Assembly: GCA_024362935.1 (NCBI GenBank)
Contig: JANCRA010000010.1
Span: 10,966,501 to 11,030,500 of the forward strand
Direction: 5' to 3'
Length of the DNA stretch: 64,000 bases
Source: Setophaga petechia
Lineage: Eukaryota; Chordata; Aves; Passeriformes; Parulidae
The position numbers were made by a program, and so were the translations under genes. Below the pieces are notes generated by a model. It worked only from the letters and a program-made list of their open reading frames with translations, was not told where the DNA came from and searched no databases. Positions 1-13,424 of this stretch are shown here, piece by piece; the stretch's first letter is position 1; every line of letters starts with the position of its first letter.

Positions 1-772
1 AGCTGAGTGGAAGTGTTACAGGCAGTCCTCGTGTGTCTGTCCTGACTCGTTAAGCCACTCTGGTTCTTCACTGATACCCTCCTGCCTGTGCACATGAGGT
101 GTGCCAAGGCACATTTGCCACGAGATCAGACTTGCAGGTGATGGAGATGCAGTGGCAGTGAACTGCTGGCTGTCCTCCCACCTCTGCCTGCTGTGGAGCT
201 GTGACTAAGACAGGGAGTCCTGTAGCTGGGTGCGGGCCCAGCACGTCTGCCAGGTGTCCTTACCCTGGGGTCAGGGTGGTTTATGTAAGGGAAGTGAAGG
301 GACCTGATTCTCCTGTGCTGCTCTGGCATGTCTGTCTGGCCAAGGACAAATTCCTTTTGGAAAACCTGCCTAAGCAGCTCAGCTCTGCTGCCTCCTTCCT
401 GTGTGTTGAGAATTCCCCTCCTCCTTGCAGCTGTTTCCTCTGGCCTTCAAAGTGGAGCAGGCTGGAAAAGGGAGACAGTGTTTGAGTAGGAAGTTGAAAT
501 TTTGAAATGACTTGGTGGTTCCCTGTATTTGATGCCTGTATGGGAGCTGTACTGAGCATTGTGGGGCAGTGTGAGAAAACACCTTATTCTGTCAGGAGCT
601 GGTATCTGCTAGTGTTCCAGATGCAAGTTTGAGCTGTAGTTGCCTGGTTTTGTGCAGAGCTGCTATGGATTGCAAGCACAGGCTGCTCTGCCACCATCTG
701 CTTTAAAGACCATAAGAAACTGCACAGGGATTTTTAACTGTGTCTCAAAGTAACTTTACTCTGTTCACTCAG
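1..772 (+). other. UQCRC1: UQCRC1 last intron (3' part)
   Basis: This is non-coding sequence ending in a pyrimidine-containing tract and the AG acceptor at 771-772. I searched it for the expected penultimate UQCRC1 exon, which encodes the segment before the C-terminal GPIEQ motif, and did not find it. That exon therefore lies upstream of the window. Nothing else is recognisable here. Confidence 0.6.
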
Positions 773-837
773 GTCCCATTGAGCAGCTCTTGGATTACAA
801 CCGCCTCCGCAGTGCCATGTACTGGGTCCGTCTCTAG
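773..837 (+). CDS. UQCRC1: UQCRC1 terminal exon (partial gene)
   Basis: This is the last coding exon of ubiquinol-cytochrome c reductase core protein 1. The protein is a matrix-facing core subunit of mitochondrial respiratory complex III, related to mitochondrial processing peptidases. The exon follows an AG acceptor at 771-772. It begins in phase 1 (G|GT = Gly) and encodes PIEQLLDYNR...YWVRL before TAG at 835-837. This closely matches the human C-terminus (GPIEQLPDYNRIRSGMFWLRF as I recall it). A 3' UTR of about 150 bases with an AATAAA follows. In human, UQCRC1 lies immediately upstream of COL7A1 on the same strand, as it does here, which supports the call. Only about 21 residues of a protein of about 480 are in the window. 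Confidence 0.93.
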
Positions 838-971
838 GATGTGTTGCCTGCAGATTGGAAATAATGAACCTGTGGACTGTGCCAGATTCCCTCTGGCACT
901 GAATGTCCTGGGCACCACGGGCAAGCTGAGTCCCTTCAAAGCAGCTGTCTTCTCTGTGTTAAATGTATAAA

Positions 972-977
972 AATAAA
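972..977 (+). terminator. UQCRC1: UQCRC1 poly(A) signal AATAAA
   Basis: A canonical AATAAA lies about 135 bases after the UQCRC1 stop. It is followed by TG/T-rich sequence (gtggagttggttctgctgg) suitable as a downstream element. Cleavage is expected near 990-1000. Confidence 0.8.
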
Positions 978-999
978 TACATCCTATGTGGAGTTGGTT

Positions 1000-3900
1000 C
1001 TGCTGGTAGTCAACTGTTCTTCCTGGGTGGTTTGTGTAGACAGTGTTAATCTTGCCAAACTGGGGAGATGGGATGTGAGGAGCTGGAGCTGTTGATAGAT
1101 AGGCAAACATCTGTCCAGAGGGGCTATGTTATAATAACCCATATGTTTCTATATGGAGATGTGTTACCTCTCATCTTAAGCTTCCTGGTTATCTGTAAAC
1201 CGGCTCAGTAATGAGCAGAGATTGTCTTGTGCTGGTGTTGGACTACACGTTCCTCTTCTACTCTTCATGCAGTCAGGCTCAGCTAGGCAATAACTGAGAA
1301 CCTTCTTACAGGCCTGTACCCATGAGATACTTTCTAGGTCTGAGTAGTTGGAAGAGCTACCCAGCCCTGCCTTTTTGGTGTTAAACTGGTTGTTGCTCCG
1401 TTTTCTTGCCTCTGGGAAGTTGGAACATGGAACAGAAAGCTGAGCAAGGGGGATGGAGAAGTTTCCCACCAGGTGGCACTAGCCTGTCACAGCTCCCCTT
1501 GGAAGCTGCAAGGAATTCCTATTTGATTTTTCTCTGGGATAAATGTCTCTGAGGTTCTCATTTAATTTCCAGGTTCTGCCCTGACAAGGGAGATTTAAAA
1601 ATAGTGTAGAAGTTTCTCAGACTTAGTCATTACACTTGAGACTAATCCAGTGTACTAAATCATTTGTGCTGAATCTGGATTCTTGATCAGAGAGTCAGTG
1701 TGTCTGAGCCCATTGCATATACTAGGCAAGTTTGAAACTGTTAAATGCTCTTGATGCAATTTGGGTTTAACTATTGTCACAAGCTCTGGCTTGTTACAAG
1801 TGCACTGAGGACTGAACAACTAAACAAGCTCACTTATGCCTCCAGCCTTGTGGAAGCAGTAAATGGTTCTGTCTTGGTTTTGTGACTGCAATCAGACTGT
1901 AATCCTCTTTTATCTTCCATTGCTATATATTTTCCCCTCTTGGTTAATTTTCCAAAGTGTTATGCAGTTGGTGAGAAATACAAGGAAATAGATCCTTGCT
2001 AAGCATTTCCTACAAGTTTTCTTCTTTGGAGGTATCTCTTTGGGAATGTATGTTTTCCTTGAGTAATTAATTCCTCGGGCTCTTCTCTACTACTTTATTC
2101 TAGGAACACATTCAAACCCCTCAGCAACGGATGCTTTCCAAGTTGCTCTGTTTTTCTGGAAAAGCAGCTGCCTGTGCTGACCCTTGCTCCCAGCACTTCA
2201 GCAAGGACCAGCTCCTGACCAAAAGCTGCAGCTCTGCTAGGCTGCTGGCTTATGCAGCCTTTAAATGGATTTTGTAGATGCTTTTTCCATGTAGAACTCT
2301 GAGTATCTGGGCTGATCTGGACAAGAAACCATGCCCTGGTGAGTGGCACTGGATGCAGAGGACTGTTGGGTGCCTGTTAAGAGTTAAGGCTGAGCTGTGC
2401 CCAGGATGTTGGCACTTTCAGGCTGCAGTTGTGGTGGCACTGTGCCTTGTAGTGCTTGTTGTGTTTGTGTGCTGTGGCAGTCCATGCTTCCAGAAACATG
2501 AGCGTCTCACCAGCTCCAAAGATTGAGAGGTTTGCCATATTATTTTTTTCCTTGGTAAACAACAATTGGGGATGTAAAAGGTGGGAAAGGGAAGCCCATT
2601 CAGGAGTCAAGTGTTCCTGCTTGGCAAAGGCACCATGCTCTGAGCCTTATCAGGGGCTTGGGAAGTGTAACCTGGAATTGGTGCAGAGTCATTAAGCATT
2701 TGGCAGCCAAGTGCTTTGATACTGGAGGAACTGAAGCTCTAATCTCTTTGGCAGGTCTCTTGCTTTTGGAGCTGTATGGGGGTGTTTCTGTTCTTCCACC
2801 AGAGTGTCCAAACTGGGAAATGTCTGGCATGACAGAAGTGTCCTATCTCAGCTTTTCCTGAACCTTGAAAAAGAGATCTTTTGCTGGACCTCTCCCTCTC
2901 CCCTCCCCTTCCCTCCCCGCAGTTTCCGCTGCCCAGTGAAGGACAGTGCCAGAGGATGGAGTTGGAACCATCCCTAGAAGCATCCCAAGTTCACTGTAAC
3001 TGGAGATGGCCTGGGTGACCTAATAAATCTGTTTCCTGGCTCCATGGACAATGCAGGATTGTTCAGTGGGGCTCTTTGACCAGTTTAGTTTTCAATGGCT
3101 TAAGTGTTTTATTTTGCTACTTGGAAGGTTACTTGGGATCCCATTAGTCTGTGCTGATAAATTTAGCCTGGTGTATGGATTGGCCTTTGCTCCCTCCCCT
3201 CCTGCATGGTCTTACCCTCTCTAGATTAAGTGCCCTCTTTCAAACTATTGTGATTGCTTTTACTCCATGACACCTTGGCATTCCATCTGTTGGCTGCTAA
3301 AGGAGAGGATTTGGAAAGGAGGATACTGTGTGCACCCCGTGCAAGGCTCTGCTGTTTCCTGGACACAGGATTTCAGTGGCTTGTCTCCACTACACAGAGC
3401 TATTCCAGGAATGTAAATCTAGCAGTGAAAACGGTGAGTGCTCACTAGAGCCCTGTGCTGAGTGCTCCATGTTGTCCTGGTTCCTGCAGGGAGAGCTGCT
3501 GGTACCCCCAGTGCAGGGCTGCAGGGCCCAGCAGATGTACAGGGTGGATCTGCCTGTGGAGCAGGCAGCCCCTTTGATATGTGAGATGCTTGTTTGTGAT
3601 TCGGGTGCTTGCCAAGAGAGGGGCCACAGCAGCCAATTGTCAAGAGTTGCCTCACCTGAGCTAATTACCCACCCTGGAAAGTACAGTTGATACTCATCAT
3701 GGGTGCTGAGCCAAGCCTGTCCTGGGGAAGCAGAGAGCTGCAGGGAGTCTTTCACAGAAATGAGAGGCTTGGAGCTGTGCCACTCCTTGGTGCCAGAGAG
3801 CTTTTGGGAGGAGAGCCCACAGCCCTCTGGGCCTGCTTCTCTACCTGCTGTCCTGCCAAGGCTGGTGAAAAATGGCACTGGGAGCCATAGGTGAGTGGGG

Positions 3901-6900
3901 TTTAGAAGGCAGGGCAGCTCTGTTATGCCTCGTGTTGCTGGAGCCTTGCTGTGCTCAGCCCCCTGCTGCAGGGATTGACTGAGGTGTTGGCATGGCTGTG
4001 GCCAGGGGCTTTCTCTCCCATCCAGCCCCTGTCTAGTGTGGTTTGCCCAGGAAAGGGATGGGTTCTCCTGGGATGGTGTCACTCAGGGGGGCTGCAGGAT
4101 GGCCAGGCTGAGGGAGGTACCTGGTGCTTGGTAGTGCTGACCAGGACTCCTGCACTTCACTGCTGAGACTCTCACCAGGAGAGAGGAACAGTGAGCAGTG
4201 GTATCTGGACACATATCCAGCAATCCTGTTTCCTATTTGGGAAAGGAAATGCCTCGTGTAAAGCTTTTAGTGTATTCATTGCGTGGAAAAGCGGTGGACA
4301 AAAGGCCCATCCAGGCCTGACTGCCAGCAACAGCCATCCCGGGCTGCTGTGAGGCACGAGGCATGGTGGCAGGAGCTGCCTTTGTCTGCACTGGTGTGCC
4401 TGGAAGGGCTGAGCTGCAGCCCTGAGCACCCTCATTAAAAGCTGCTTTACCCCACACGCCATCCAAAGAGGTTGGATGGTTCTCACTTTTCCATGCAAGT
4501 CTCTGCCTTCCTGTCTTTTCCCCTTATACATTTTCCTTCCTCGGGGCTGTGAGGTTTTAGTGGGGCTGCCAGGCTGAGGTTTGGCTTTGTTGCCCATTCA
4601 GACCATCACTGGGGATGCCCAGAAAAGCTGTTTGAAGTGTGGGGTGTGGAGAAGGATCTGCCCAGGAATGGAAAATGGAGCTGCTGGGATGGCAGCCTGG
4701 GGAGCTCCCAGCCCTGATTTGTGGGAGCAAGAGGGATTTTTTTCTGTACAAAGAGGTGTCAACAGTACCTGTGCTGGGTCACCTGCAAGGTGCCCTGGAG
4801 ACACTGCTCCTGCTCAGTGTCCCACCATCCACTGCCGAGCCTCTGCCATGGTCTGAGGTTATTTAAGGCTCCATAGCTGTAGTGTGAGAGCTACACAGCA
4901 GAGACAGCATGAGGACAATGAAGGAAGCTGGATTAAATGCCTGAAGCAAGGTTTGAGCAAGGCTTAAGATACTGAAACAGGAGCCTGAATATCTGAGTGC
5001 TGTTCCTGGTTCCACCTCGAGCCTGCAGTGTGACATGGAGCATTCAGGTTTTCGGGGTACTGTGTTAAGGTGGGTGCTGACACCAGGTGCAATGCACAGA
5101 AATAAAGCTGCTCCCTGTGCACTGGGCTGAGCACAGTGACTCAGGTGTGCAAAGTATTTTGTAAAGCAGCTCTAGTACTGTGCACTGCTTTCTGCTTTGC
5201 ATGTGACTTTTATTCCGAGTAGGCACTTGGATAATGCTTTAAAGGGAACGTGCTGCTTATCTTTGATTTGTTATATTTAGGGAAGAATGAGTTGGCTCTT
5301 CTGGAGGGGATTTTTTTCTTCCTCATTTGAATGTTTAATCTAAGGAACTACAGTGATGTTGCTTCAAGATTTAGCAGTGGATGTATTTCAGCTTCAGGAA
5401 AGTGCACTCTGAGTTTATTGGGGTGCACTGTAGGGCTCAGCATTGTGCTGATTCCTGTGTCCCAAACCCATGGCCCCCCATTCAGGTCATGTCACTCTTG
5501 AGCAAAGCTGGGAGTGATGGAGGAACAGGCTCAGTGCTACCCATGGAACATGGAGGGTGGGATTTCCAGGTAGGGATAACTGTCCATGCCAGGGGGTCTC
5601 TCACAGGAACCTTGGTGCAGAATGGCTCTAGGAACTGGAGCACCATGTGCCTGTGGCAAGTTCCTGCCTCTGCTCCCCTGGCACAGAGGATGCCCTGGCA
5701 CAGCAAGAGGCTGTCAGGGAGAGGAGATGGCAGGAGAATGTGCTCGAGTCTGGGCATCCCAGCTCCACGTGGCAGCTCTGCTTTTTGCAGCCCTTCCCCT
5801 CGCTGGCTGCTGCGAGGCTGGAGGTCCCTGCTGCCCCTGGCTGCTGTCCACTCTGGTTCTGCGGCTTCCCCTGCTTTGTTTACTGCTGTTCCAGATGTGC
5901 AGCACTTGGCAGGAGCCCCTATGACGTGGGAACACAAGTATCCTCTGTTCCTGCCTCTCACGCGCAGCACTGACTCAGGTGACCTTGCCCCGGCCCTGCT
6001 GAGGGGGATGGAGGATGAGATCCTCATGGTTCAAGGTGAGTCCTGAAGGTGGTGAGGGGGCAGAGACAGGATGCTGTGCTCTTCCCTTCTTGGTGGCCAC
6101 ACAGAGGGGTGCAGAGGGGCTGGTGATGTGGTTTCTGCAAGGACCTGGAGCTCTGAGAGCCCCGAAGTTGTCACTGCTCGGGGGATGTTGTCACTGCTCT
6201 GGGGATGCACTATGTGGATGCAGATCGTGCCCCATGGCCATTGGGACCCCCACCTGTGCAGCTCAGCCTGCCCCTGGAGCTCCCCAGCACCCTGTCCCAC
6301 AGCTGTGGGGTCCCCGTGTAGGACGGACGTGTCCACCCGCCCTGTGCCATCCTGGTGACGCCTTCCTGCTCCACGAGATGTGAAATCATCCAGGGGAGGT
6401 CTGGGGAGGGAGGAGTTCCCATGGTGACAGACAGCGATTCACCCGGCAGGGCAGGGCGGGTGCTCCGTCCTTTTTATTCCTTTCTTCTGGAGTCGGGCAC
6501 CCAGCCAAGGAGCTGAAGGAGCAGTGGCACAGCCTCGCGGGGGAGAGACACAGGACAAGTCTGGTCTCGTGAACTGCATTAATCCCTCTGGAGCAGCTTC
6601 CCCTGCAGCCCGCCTGCTGCCCCACACGTAGGGGTGAGCCTGACCCTCCCTGCAGCGTTGATTCCCTGAGTGCTGGCTCCCTGCAGTTTCCTCAGCACCC
6701 CAACAGACTGACAAACAGACCTTGTTCCTCCTTCCCATGGATCATCGGTCATGTGTGAAACATTCAGGGCAGTATCCTGCTGCTGCTGGGGATCCAGCGC
6801 CGTTAGCCAGCGCACCCTGCGATGGGCAAGTGTGGGTAAGAGAGCTTTGTGCCATCCACGTGCCTTTGTCAGTGCCCAAGGCCTGCAAAAACCCTTTACC

Positions 6901-9900
6901 CAGAGGCTGTAGCATGGCCCAAACTCTCCAGGGTAAGAACGTAAGAACCCTTCCTGAGCCCCTGCCCGTCCCAGGCAAGGCCCCTGCCACACCCAGGTGT
7001 GAGCTGTGCCATCCCCTCCCTGGGAGCACTGCCTGCAGGTCCTTGCTGGGCTGCACGTCCCAGATCCCCTTGTGCAAGCAGCAGCCAAACCCCAGCAGAG
7101 TGGGACAGGGGCTCTTTCATGAGCCCTGCCAGAAATTCATATAGAGCAGCAGGTAGTTTTTGGGGGGGTTGATGCAGGTTGTGAAACACTTGAATAGAGA
7201 CAGAGAGGAAGCATTGAGCAACCACCCTGTCCTCCCAGCCATCAGGCCTGCATCCCAGATGCAGAGCGGGGAAGTGAGAGCAGGATCATGTAAAAGAGGA
7301 GTGAGAGAGGGACAGCTTTTCCCTGGCACAAGGGCTGTGAGAAACCTGGATTTGGAGAGATGAGGTGGGCAAACTCCTTGTGCAGCCCCAGAGTGTGTGT
7401 CTTTTGCTGTCACTTGTGAGCACAAGGTGGTGTGCTGCTCTGCCAGGGCCAGTGGAACCAGTGCCCATGGGCTGGCAGCAGGAGGGACTGAGCACAAGGC
7501 ATTAGTGACTCATTATTTCCATGTCTTGGGAAGACAGGGTCAGTCCACTGTGAGCGGTGTGCAGCAGCAGGGTCCAGCACGTCCATCCTTGAGGGTCGGG
7601 ATAGAAGCCCCTGAGGACTGGCTCCTTGGACTCACAAGGAATAGCCAAGGTACTCCTCCCTTGGGAACACAGCTGTCCTGAGCTCCTGCAGCCAGGGAGG
7701 CATCTGTTGTTGCTGGAAGAACAAATATACCCAGCCCCATCAAGCTGTGCGAAGCCCCTGTAGGGAGCAGCTCCTTGCAGCACAGCTGGCAGCAGCCCTG
7801 GAACAGCTCCAGCTCCCTGTGCCCACATGCTGCCTCTCTGCCTTCCTTCCCCCCTGCTTGGCCATTGCTCTGAGCCCCTGTCACCACCCTCCTCCCCCCC
7901 AGCACCCCATACCATGCTGCTGCCTTCTCCTGCAGGTTGTCCATGGGAGCTCCCAAGGTTGGGTTAGCCTGCAGCTGGCCTTGTGTCCTTGGGTGCTGTG
8001 CCGGGAGCTGGGCAACTGCCTTTTCCCAGAAAAGCTCAACATTAGGCAGCAGAACAGATTCCATGTGCAGGGAAGGTGGTGCTGCCTTGCCCATCTAGCC
8101 CTGTACCATCTGCTCCCAGCAGTGTTGGGAAGGAGGGATGGGGCAGCCATGGCCTCATGGTGCTTGTCCCACTCTTATGGGGAGTGAGGATGGTGCCAGG
8201 TTTGGGATCTCATGGACAGCTTGTTCCCACGTGTGGCAGGGGCTGCTGTGCTCCTCCTGCAAGTGCCCTGGCTCTGCAGGTCCGGGCTCTGTCCAGGCCT
8301 TGGCTGTTCTTCTGTGCCTCTCCAGTCCCCTGAAGCCATGGTGCCCCTGGAAGCCAAATGTGGGGCAGAGCACCTTGCAAGGCCAGGAGCAGCCCCTGCT
8401 GTGACACCTCCCAGCACCCAGCAGGGCCTGAGCAGTTCCATCTGTCACACACCTTCTCAGAGGGATACTGCTGAGGCCAGGAGGTGGCCGGAGGTGTGGG
8501 TGGCACCGTGCTGTTTGCAGGTAAGGTGATTTCCTGGCTTTCCCCGGCGCTGTAGGGAAGCACCAGTGACCTGGCCTTGCCCCGAGCTGCTCTCCCAGCT
8601 GCAGGAATGCCACCTTTCACCTCTGCATCCCTCCCCTGGCCCGAGGCTGGGCCGGACAGTGCTTGGTCCCCGGGGAGCCCGGCAGAGCAGAGCAGCGCAG
8701 CGCTGCTGGCTCGGGCGGGCAGGGCGGGCTCGGCCGCCCAGCCCAGCGTGTCCAGTCACGCCCTGCGCACCCCGGCCCAGCCCGCACATGCCCCAGGGTG
8801 TGCGACGTGGGCTGGCAGCGCTCCCTCGGCTTCCCTTCATCTCCTCCTTCCTGCAGGCACCTGGAGGAAGCCGCTCCCTGTGCTCTGCCGCTGCCGGCTC
8901 CTGCCTTGCAGTGGGTCCCTGGGTCTCTCTTTGGGTCCCTGGGTCTCTCTGCACACCCCAAGCCCGGCTGTGCCCCAGGCTCTGCCAGCCACTGCCTACT
9001 GCTCCCTGCACACCCTGCAGCCAGGACTGGGCTGGCAGCACCTCAATCCTCATAACTCCAGAGCAGGGAATCTTTACCTGCCCCTAAAAAGAAGCAGGGA
9101 GCTTCCTTTCCACAGCTGTGTTTGCTGGGCTATCTCTGGGGCATAAACCCCATGGGATTGTCAGCTTGAGGAAAAGGCAGCGCTGGCCCCATGCAGAGGT
9201 GCTGGGGGAGCTTCGCTGCATCTGGGCCCTGCATCTCTGCCATCTCCTACATGCCCCTTCTCAAGGGCAAGGCAGGTTGATTTTACTGAGCCTGGACCCA
9301 GCTGCAAGTGCGGACTGCAGGGCCAGGAGTGAAGGGCAGCAGCTCATGCCTCAGCCAGTTGAGGAGCTGGATTCCTGCAGAACAGCCAGGCTGTGTGTGT
9401 GGCCACCTGCAGCATGGACACTCCAGCCCCTGCCTGTATTCTGCTTACACCTTCCTCCTGCCTCCCCCTGGGTCCCTGACACCCAGCCCCAGCCTCTCTC
9501 GGTATCCCCAGCATCACCCAAAGCCCAGCCACAGGATGCAGCTGAGGGCAGCTTTTTAACTAGGGATTCTAGAGCCCCATTCACTTCTGCTGGCTCCTTA
9601 TCCTGCTTCCATCATCCCCATTGTCACCTTCCCTTTCTGGCATGCTGGCCCCATGCCATTGCAAAGCACTGCCAGCCCTTGGCAGAGCCCTGGTGGTGCC
9701 TGGCTCTCCCCTCACTTGCTGTGCCTGAGAAGCAGCCTGGGCTCTGTGGTCAGGCTGACCAGGGCTGCCTTCTCCTGCACTGCTTGGCCAAGGGGAGGCT
9801 CACATCCCCGTGGTGTCACCATTCCCTCCTGAGCTCATTTTGCACTGTGGCCAGTGGGGCCTGGCCACAGCCCAGCACAGGTTCGTGCGATGCTGATGTG

Positions 9901-11500
9901 CAGCTGTGCTGGCAGCAGCCTCCAGACACAACAGTTTACAGACAGGAAAAACTTTCCATCCCTCCACAGCAGTTGTGGGAGAGCCGGGACATGCACCCAC
10001 CCCATGGGAAGCCCTGGTGGGGGGGCACAGCAGGCTCAGCCTGACCCCAAGTTTGTCTACAAGTGACCACTTGCCTCTATCGTCATTCTGTCACCAGACT
10101 GCTGCTGCCTCCACAGCAGCTGAGGTCCCCCAAAAACAGGAGCATCCTCTTTGGACATCCCAAGAGCTACTGGGCAGAGAGGGAAGCTCGTTGGTCATAA
10201 CTTCATCCTGATGTCATGCTTTGATTCCTTTTGCCACAGGGATGTGGCCATGGGCAGCAGCAGGATGGAGAGTGCTCGAAGATGTCTCTTCTGGCACAGA
10301 GGAGCTGGGAGGCTTCTGTCTGTTTCCTTTGTGAAGTGCAGCCTGGAGGGCTGGCATGGCTGTTTGCCACCCCAGACCCATCAGGGTAGGTCAGCAGGAG
10401 GTAAGGGCTGACCATTTCCCACCCTGGTCTATTTTGTGGTCTCTTGAATTGCTGGGCTGTCCTGTGGGGTGACACAAGCATTCCCTAAGGCTGCTCTGTG
10501 AGTGTCACTCTGTCCCTCTGGGCGCTCCCTGAGCTGACTGGTGATAGCCAGGGGTCATGGGCCCCTTTCCTGGGATGCTGGGCTGGGTGGCTGGGTGCCA
10601 CATCATGGAGCTGGCGGTGGCTGGTGCTGGAAGACATTCCTGGAGCATGTCTCAACTGGCCTCTGTGGCAGACAAGGTTCCCCCTCCAGGCTCTGGCCAG
10701 CTCCTCCACTCCTCCCCTGCCTCAGCACTAGCCCCCTGCTGCTCCCCTCCCCAGTGTGAAGGGCTGGGAGAGGTGGCTTCTCCCTCCCAGCAGCTCCAGA
10801 GCTGTCCCATGCATCCCCACTGGCCGGGAATGCTGATACCTGCTGGAGTGAGGAGTGCTGCAGGAACACAGCAGGGCCAGAAAATGGAAATCCTGTAAGG
10901 GTTGTGCTGAATTACAGTCCGTGGCAGATCAGCACCAGAGGCAGAGGTGGAGAGGATGGAGAGAGTGGGCAGAGGATGGAGGCAGCAATCTCCACAGCAG
11001 CACAAGTGCAGCAGGCTCTGTACCTCCCCATGGTGTGTGACTCATCCCATCCCAGAGAGCTGAAACCTCACCTGGGGCTGAAGATTTTCTTGTTTCCCAC
11101 TAAGGCAGCAGTGAGGCCTCATGCTTGGCAAGCAGGGGCAGGGAGAAGCTCAGCTCCTGTGCTCCCCTTGTGCACACTCTCAAACCAGGGAGTTCCCTTC
11201 TGTGGGGGTGGCATGACCCCTGTGAGGCTCAGGGTTAGTGCTTGCCTGGGCAGTGCCCTGCAAAGACCAGGGTTGTTGGGACCCATGGAGGTGTCCTGGA
11301 ACCTCTCATGATGTGGCCAGCTGTTGAGTGTCATTTGGGAGCCAGGTTGGCAGGCACAGGTGAAAAGCTGGGGTCAGGGCCAGCCCTACAAATGTTGTTC
11401 AGTGTCTGTGTAGAGGAATCAGCAAGCTCTGGGGCCGAGCCAGCTGGGAGATGGGGAACCCCAGGTCTGGGCTGTGGGAATGACTGGTGGCTGGGCTGCC
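1000..11500. other. Intergenic region UQCRC1-COL7A1
   Basis: I find no recognisable gene, RNA gene or transposon in this stretch. Open frames are numerous but look like chance products of GC-rich, stop-poor DNA; none shows a known domain or a convincing splice structure. Isolated AATAAA motifs at 3022-3027 and 5101-5106 could be distal 3' ends of a transcript, but nothing else supports that. Around 8640-8830 the sequence becomes strongly CpG-rich, a possible regulatory patch. A short exact-type duplication (gggtccctgggtctctct twice) lies near 8925-8955. Confidence 0.5.
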
Positions 11501-11539
11501 AGCCGTCCAGGCTTTGAGAAGGCTTTTCAGCCTCTCAGG

Positions 11540-12290
11540 ATGTCCCCTGCGGGGCTGGCGTGCCGCGGCGCGGGGGTGCCCGTGAGTCACTCACACCTGG
11601 CGCTCTCCATCTGCACAGGCAGGACCGTCCCGCGCCGCCGGCCGCAGATTCCTTCCCTGCTCCTGGTATGCGGAGGGAAGCTGGGAAACACCGCGGAGGC
11701 GGAGACACTCTGGTTCTGGGGACCCAGCAGCCCTGCGTGCCCCGCTCCAGCGCACATGTAAGGGCAATGCTGCTGGCAAGATGGTCAAGATGCTGCCGTG
11801 GGCGCCTGGGGTTTGGGGAGCACCTCAGAGCAGTGTCTGCCGCAGTCCTGAGAGCCGAGGTGGTGGGCAGAGCCCCTGGCACGGCTGTGGAGTGTCGCTG
11901 CCCCGGTGCCGCTGCCCGGGTGCCCGCTGGGCGCTGCCCGCCCCGGCGCTGCCCCGCTGGCCGCGGTGACCCCCGGCCGCCCGTGCCCCGCCGCCGGCAC
12001 CGCGCCGTGGGGCGGCTCCGCAGCTCCGGGCCCGGGGCCAGCCACAGAGCCCTTGGCAGGCCCCTCCGCTCCCTGCTTAACCAAGCCCCTGGTCTAATTG
12101 GGACAGGCCGCCCTGTCTTCATTAAACGGGCTCTGGCGGGAGGAGGGTCTAGGGATGGTCCTGACCTGAGGATGCTGGACTGACGGCCGGACCCGCAGCG
12201 CTGGGGCAGGCAAGGGTAAAGCTGCGGGCGCGGCGAGCTCCAGAACCCGCCCGCCAGCCCTGGGGGCCGGGGCTGAGGTCTAAGGAGAGG
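11540..12290. promoter_or_regulatory. CpG-rich block upstream of COL7A1
   Basis: About 750 bases of high GC and dense CpG lie 1.5-2.5 kb upstream of the COL7A1 CpG promoter and are separated from it by ordinary sequence. An AP-1 consensus TGAGTCA lies at 11583-11589. No exon, start codon context or conserved protein is recognisable. It could be an enhancer or an alternative promoter of COL7A1; the collagen VII promoter is known to respond to AP-1 and TGF-beta/Smad signalling. The assignment rests on base composition alone. Confidence 0.4.
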
Positions 12291-13353
12291 AAGGCTAATG
12301 AAGAGGAGGGGATGCAGTGTTTGCTGTACCTTTAAGAAGAGCGAGGGCATCGCCGCTCCTCCCCTGCCTGGAAACAGTTTGTGCCTGGGAAAGTTGCCTG
12401 CAGCCGACCCTGGAGCATCTTTGCTCGGTGACCGGTGGCCCTGCCCCCGGCCCCCAGCTGTGAGGTGGCCCTGGGCCCCAGAGAGCCCCACTGTTGCTCC
12501 TCTTGCTGCCCACAGGAAGATGCCTCTGGACGTGTCTGTGCATTGCCCTGCCAGGAGCCGGAGGGGAGACCCTGGGGCAGTGGCCAGGAGGGCACAGGTA
12601 CGTGGGGTGCTGGGGACAGGGAATGCGGGCCAACCAAGGGGACAGAGGACAGGTGGCATGGGGTGCATGGCAGGTTCCTTGAGCCAGGGTCAATCCCAGA
12701 TGAGCACAGGCACCCGTGGGGAGGATGAGGTGCTGTGTGATGTGCCCCAAGGAGCACTGTGGTCCTACAGATGCTCTGGGGGAGAGGAGCACCCTGAGGG
12801 TCAAAGGTGCACGCTGGGCTGAGGAGGAGCCTCATGGGACTGTTCCAGTCCCTTCCACCAGTCACAGGACGGGCAGAAGTGAGACCAGGGCAACACGAGG
12901 TTCCTGTCTGCCTTGCTGGGCATCTTCTCCCTTTCGCCTCCTCCCAGCAACTGCAGCCACATCACCAGTGGCTTTCCAGCAAGTTTCTCCGGCTCTGGGG
13001 TAGGTCTCAGCCACAAGCCTGCTGTGAGATGGTGTTTTGAGCAGGGCAGGATGATGTTCCCACAGCTGACTGCAGTACAGTCCCCATACTAGAACCATGG
13101 GTGCCAGGGCCCCACATGCTGGGTACCCCCAGCCGTGTGTGCAGGAAGGATCCTGGAAGAGGCCTGGCTGTCCTGCAGCCTGGTGGGAGCTGTGCTGGCA
13201 TGGGGAGCAGCCCTTCACCTCCAGTGCCCTTCCTCGGGCTGGTGCTCAGAGCCAGGCTTTAACCCAGATGGTGCCAGCTGCTGAAGTCCCTGTGGCAGCT
13301 CCAACCAGGTCTGCCTGGATCCAGGCTCCAAGTCTTCAGGACACATTCCCCTG
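12291..13353. other. Intergenic, nothing recognised
   Basis: This is ordinary GC-rich sequence between the CpG block and the (GGAT)n repeat. I see no gene, repeat family or RNA in it. Confidence 0.4.
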
Positions 13354-13424
13354 GGATGGATGGACGGATGGATGGATGGATGGACGGATGGACGGATAGA
13401 TGGATGGATGGAAGGATGGAAGGG
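13354..13424. repeat. (GGAT)n tetranucleotide microsatellite
   Basis: About 17 imperfect copies of GGAT, with GGAC, AGAT and GGAA variants, lie just upstream of the COL7A1 CpG island. The array is directly visible and is likely length-polymorphic. Confidence 0.92.

Noticed and set aside
5381..6046. 221-residue plus-strand frame
   Set aside because: It contains no known motif. The donor-like end (TTCAAG|GTGAGT) is isolated, with no partner exon in the expected phase.
9118..10044. 308-residue plus-strand frame upstream of COL7A1
   Set aside because: It has low-complexity Pro/Leu/Ser/His composition, no recognisable domain, no splice or promoter support and no recalled homologue.
11535..12668. 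377-residue minus-strand frame, and the 369- and 322-residue frames across 13360-14650
   Set aside because: They lie over CpG islands, have Arg/Pro/Ala-biased composition with no domain, overlap each other on opposite strands, and run through the COL7A1 promoter.
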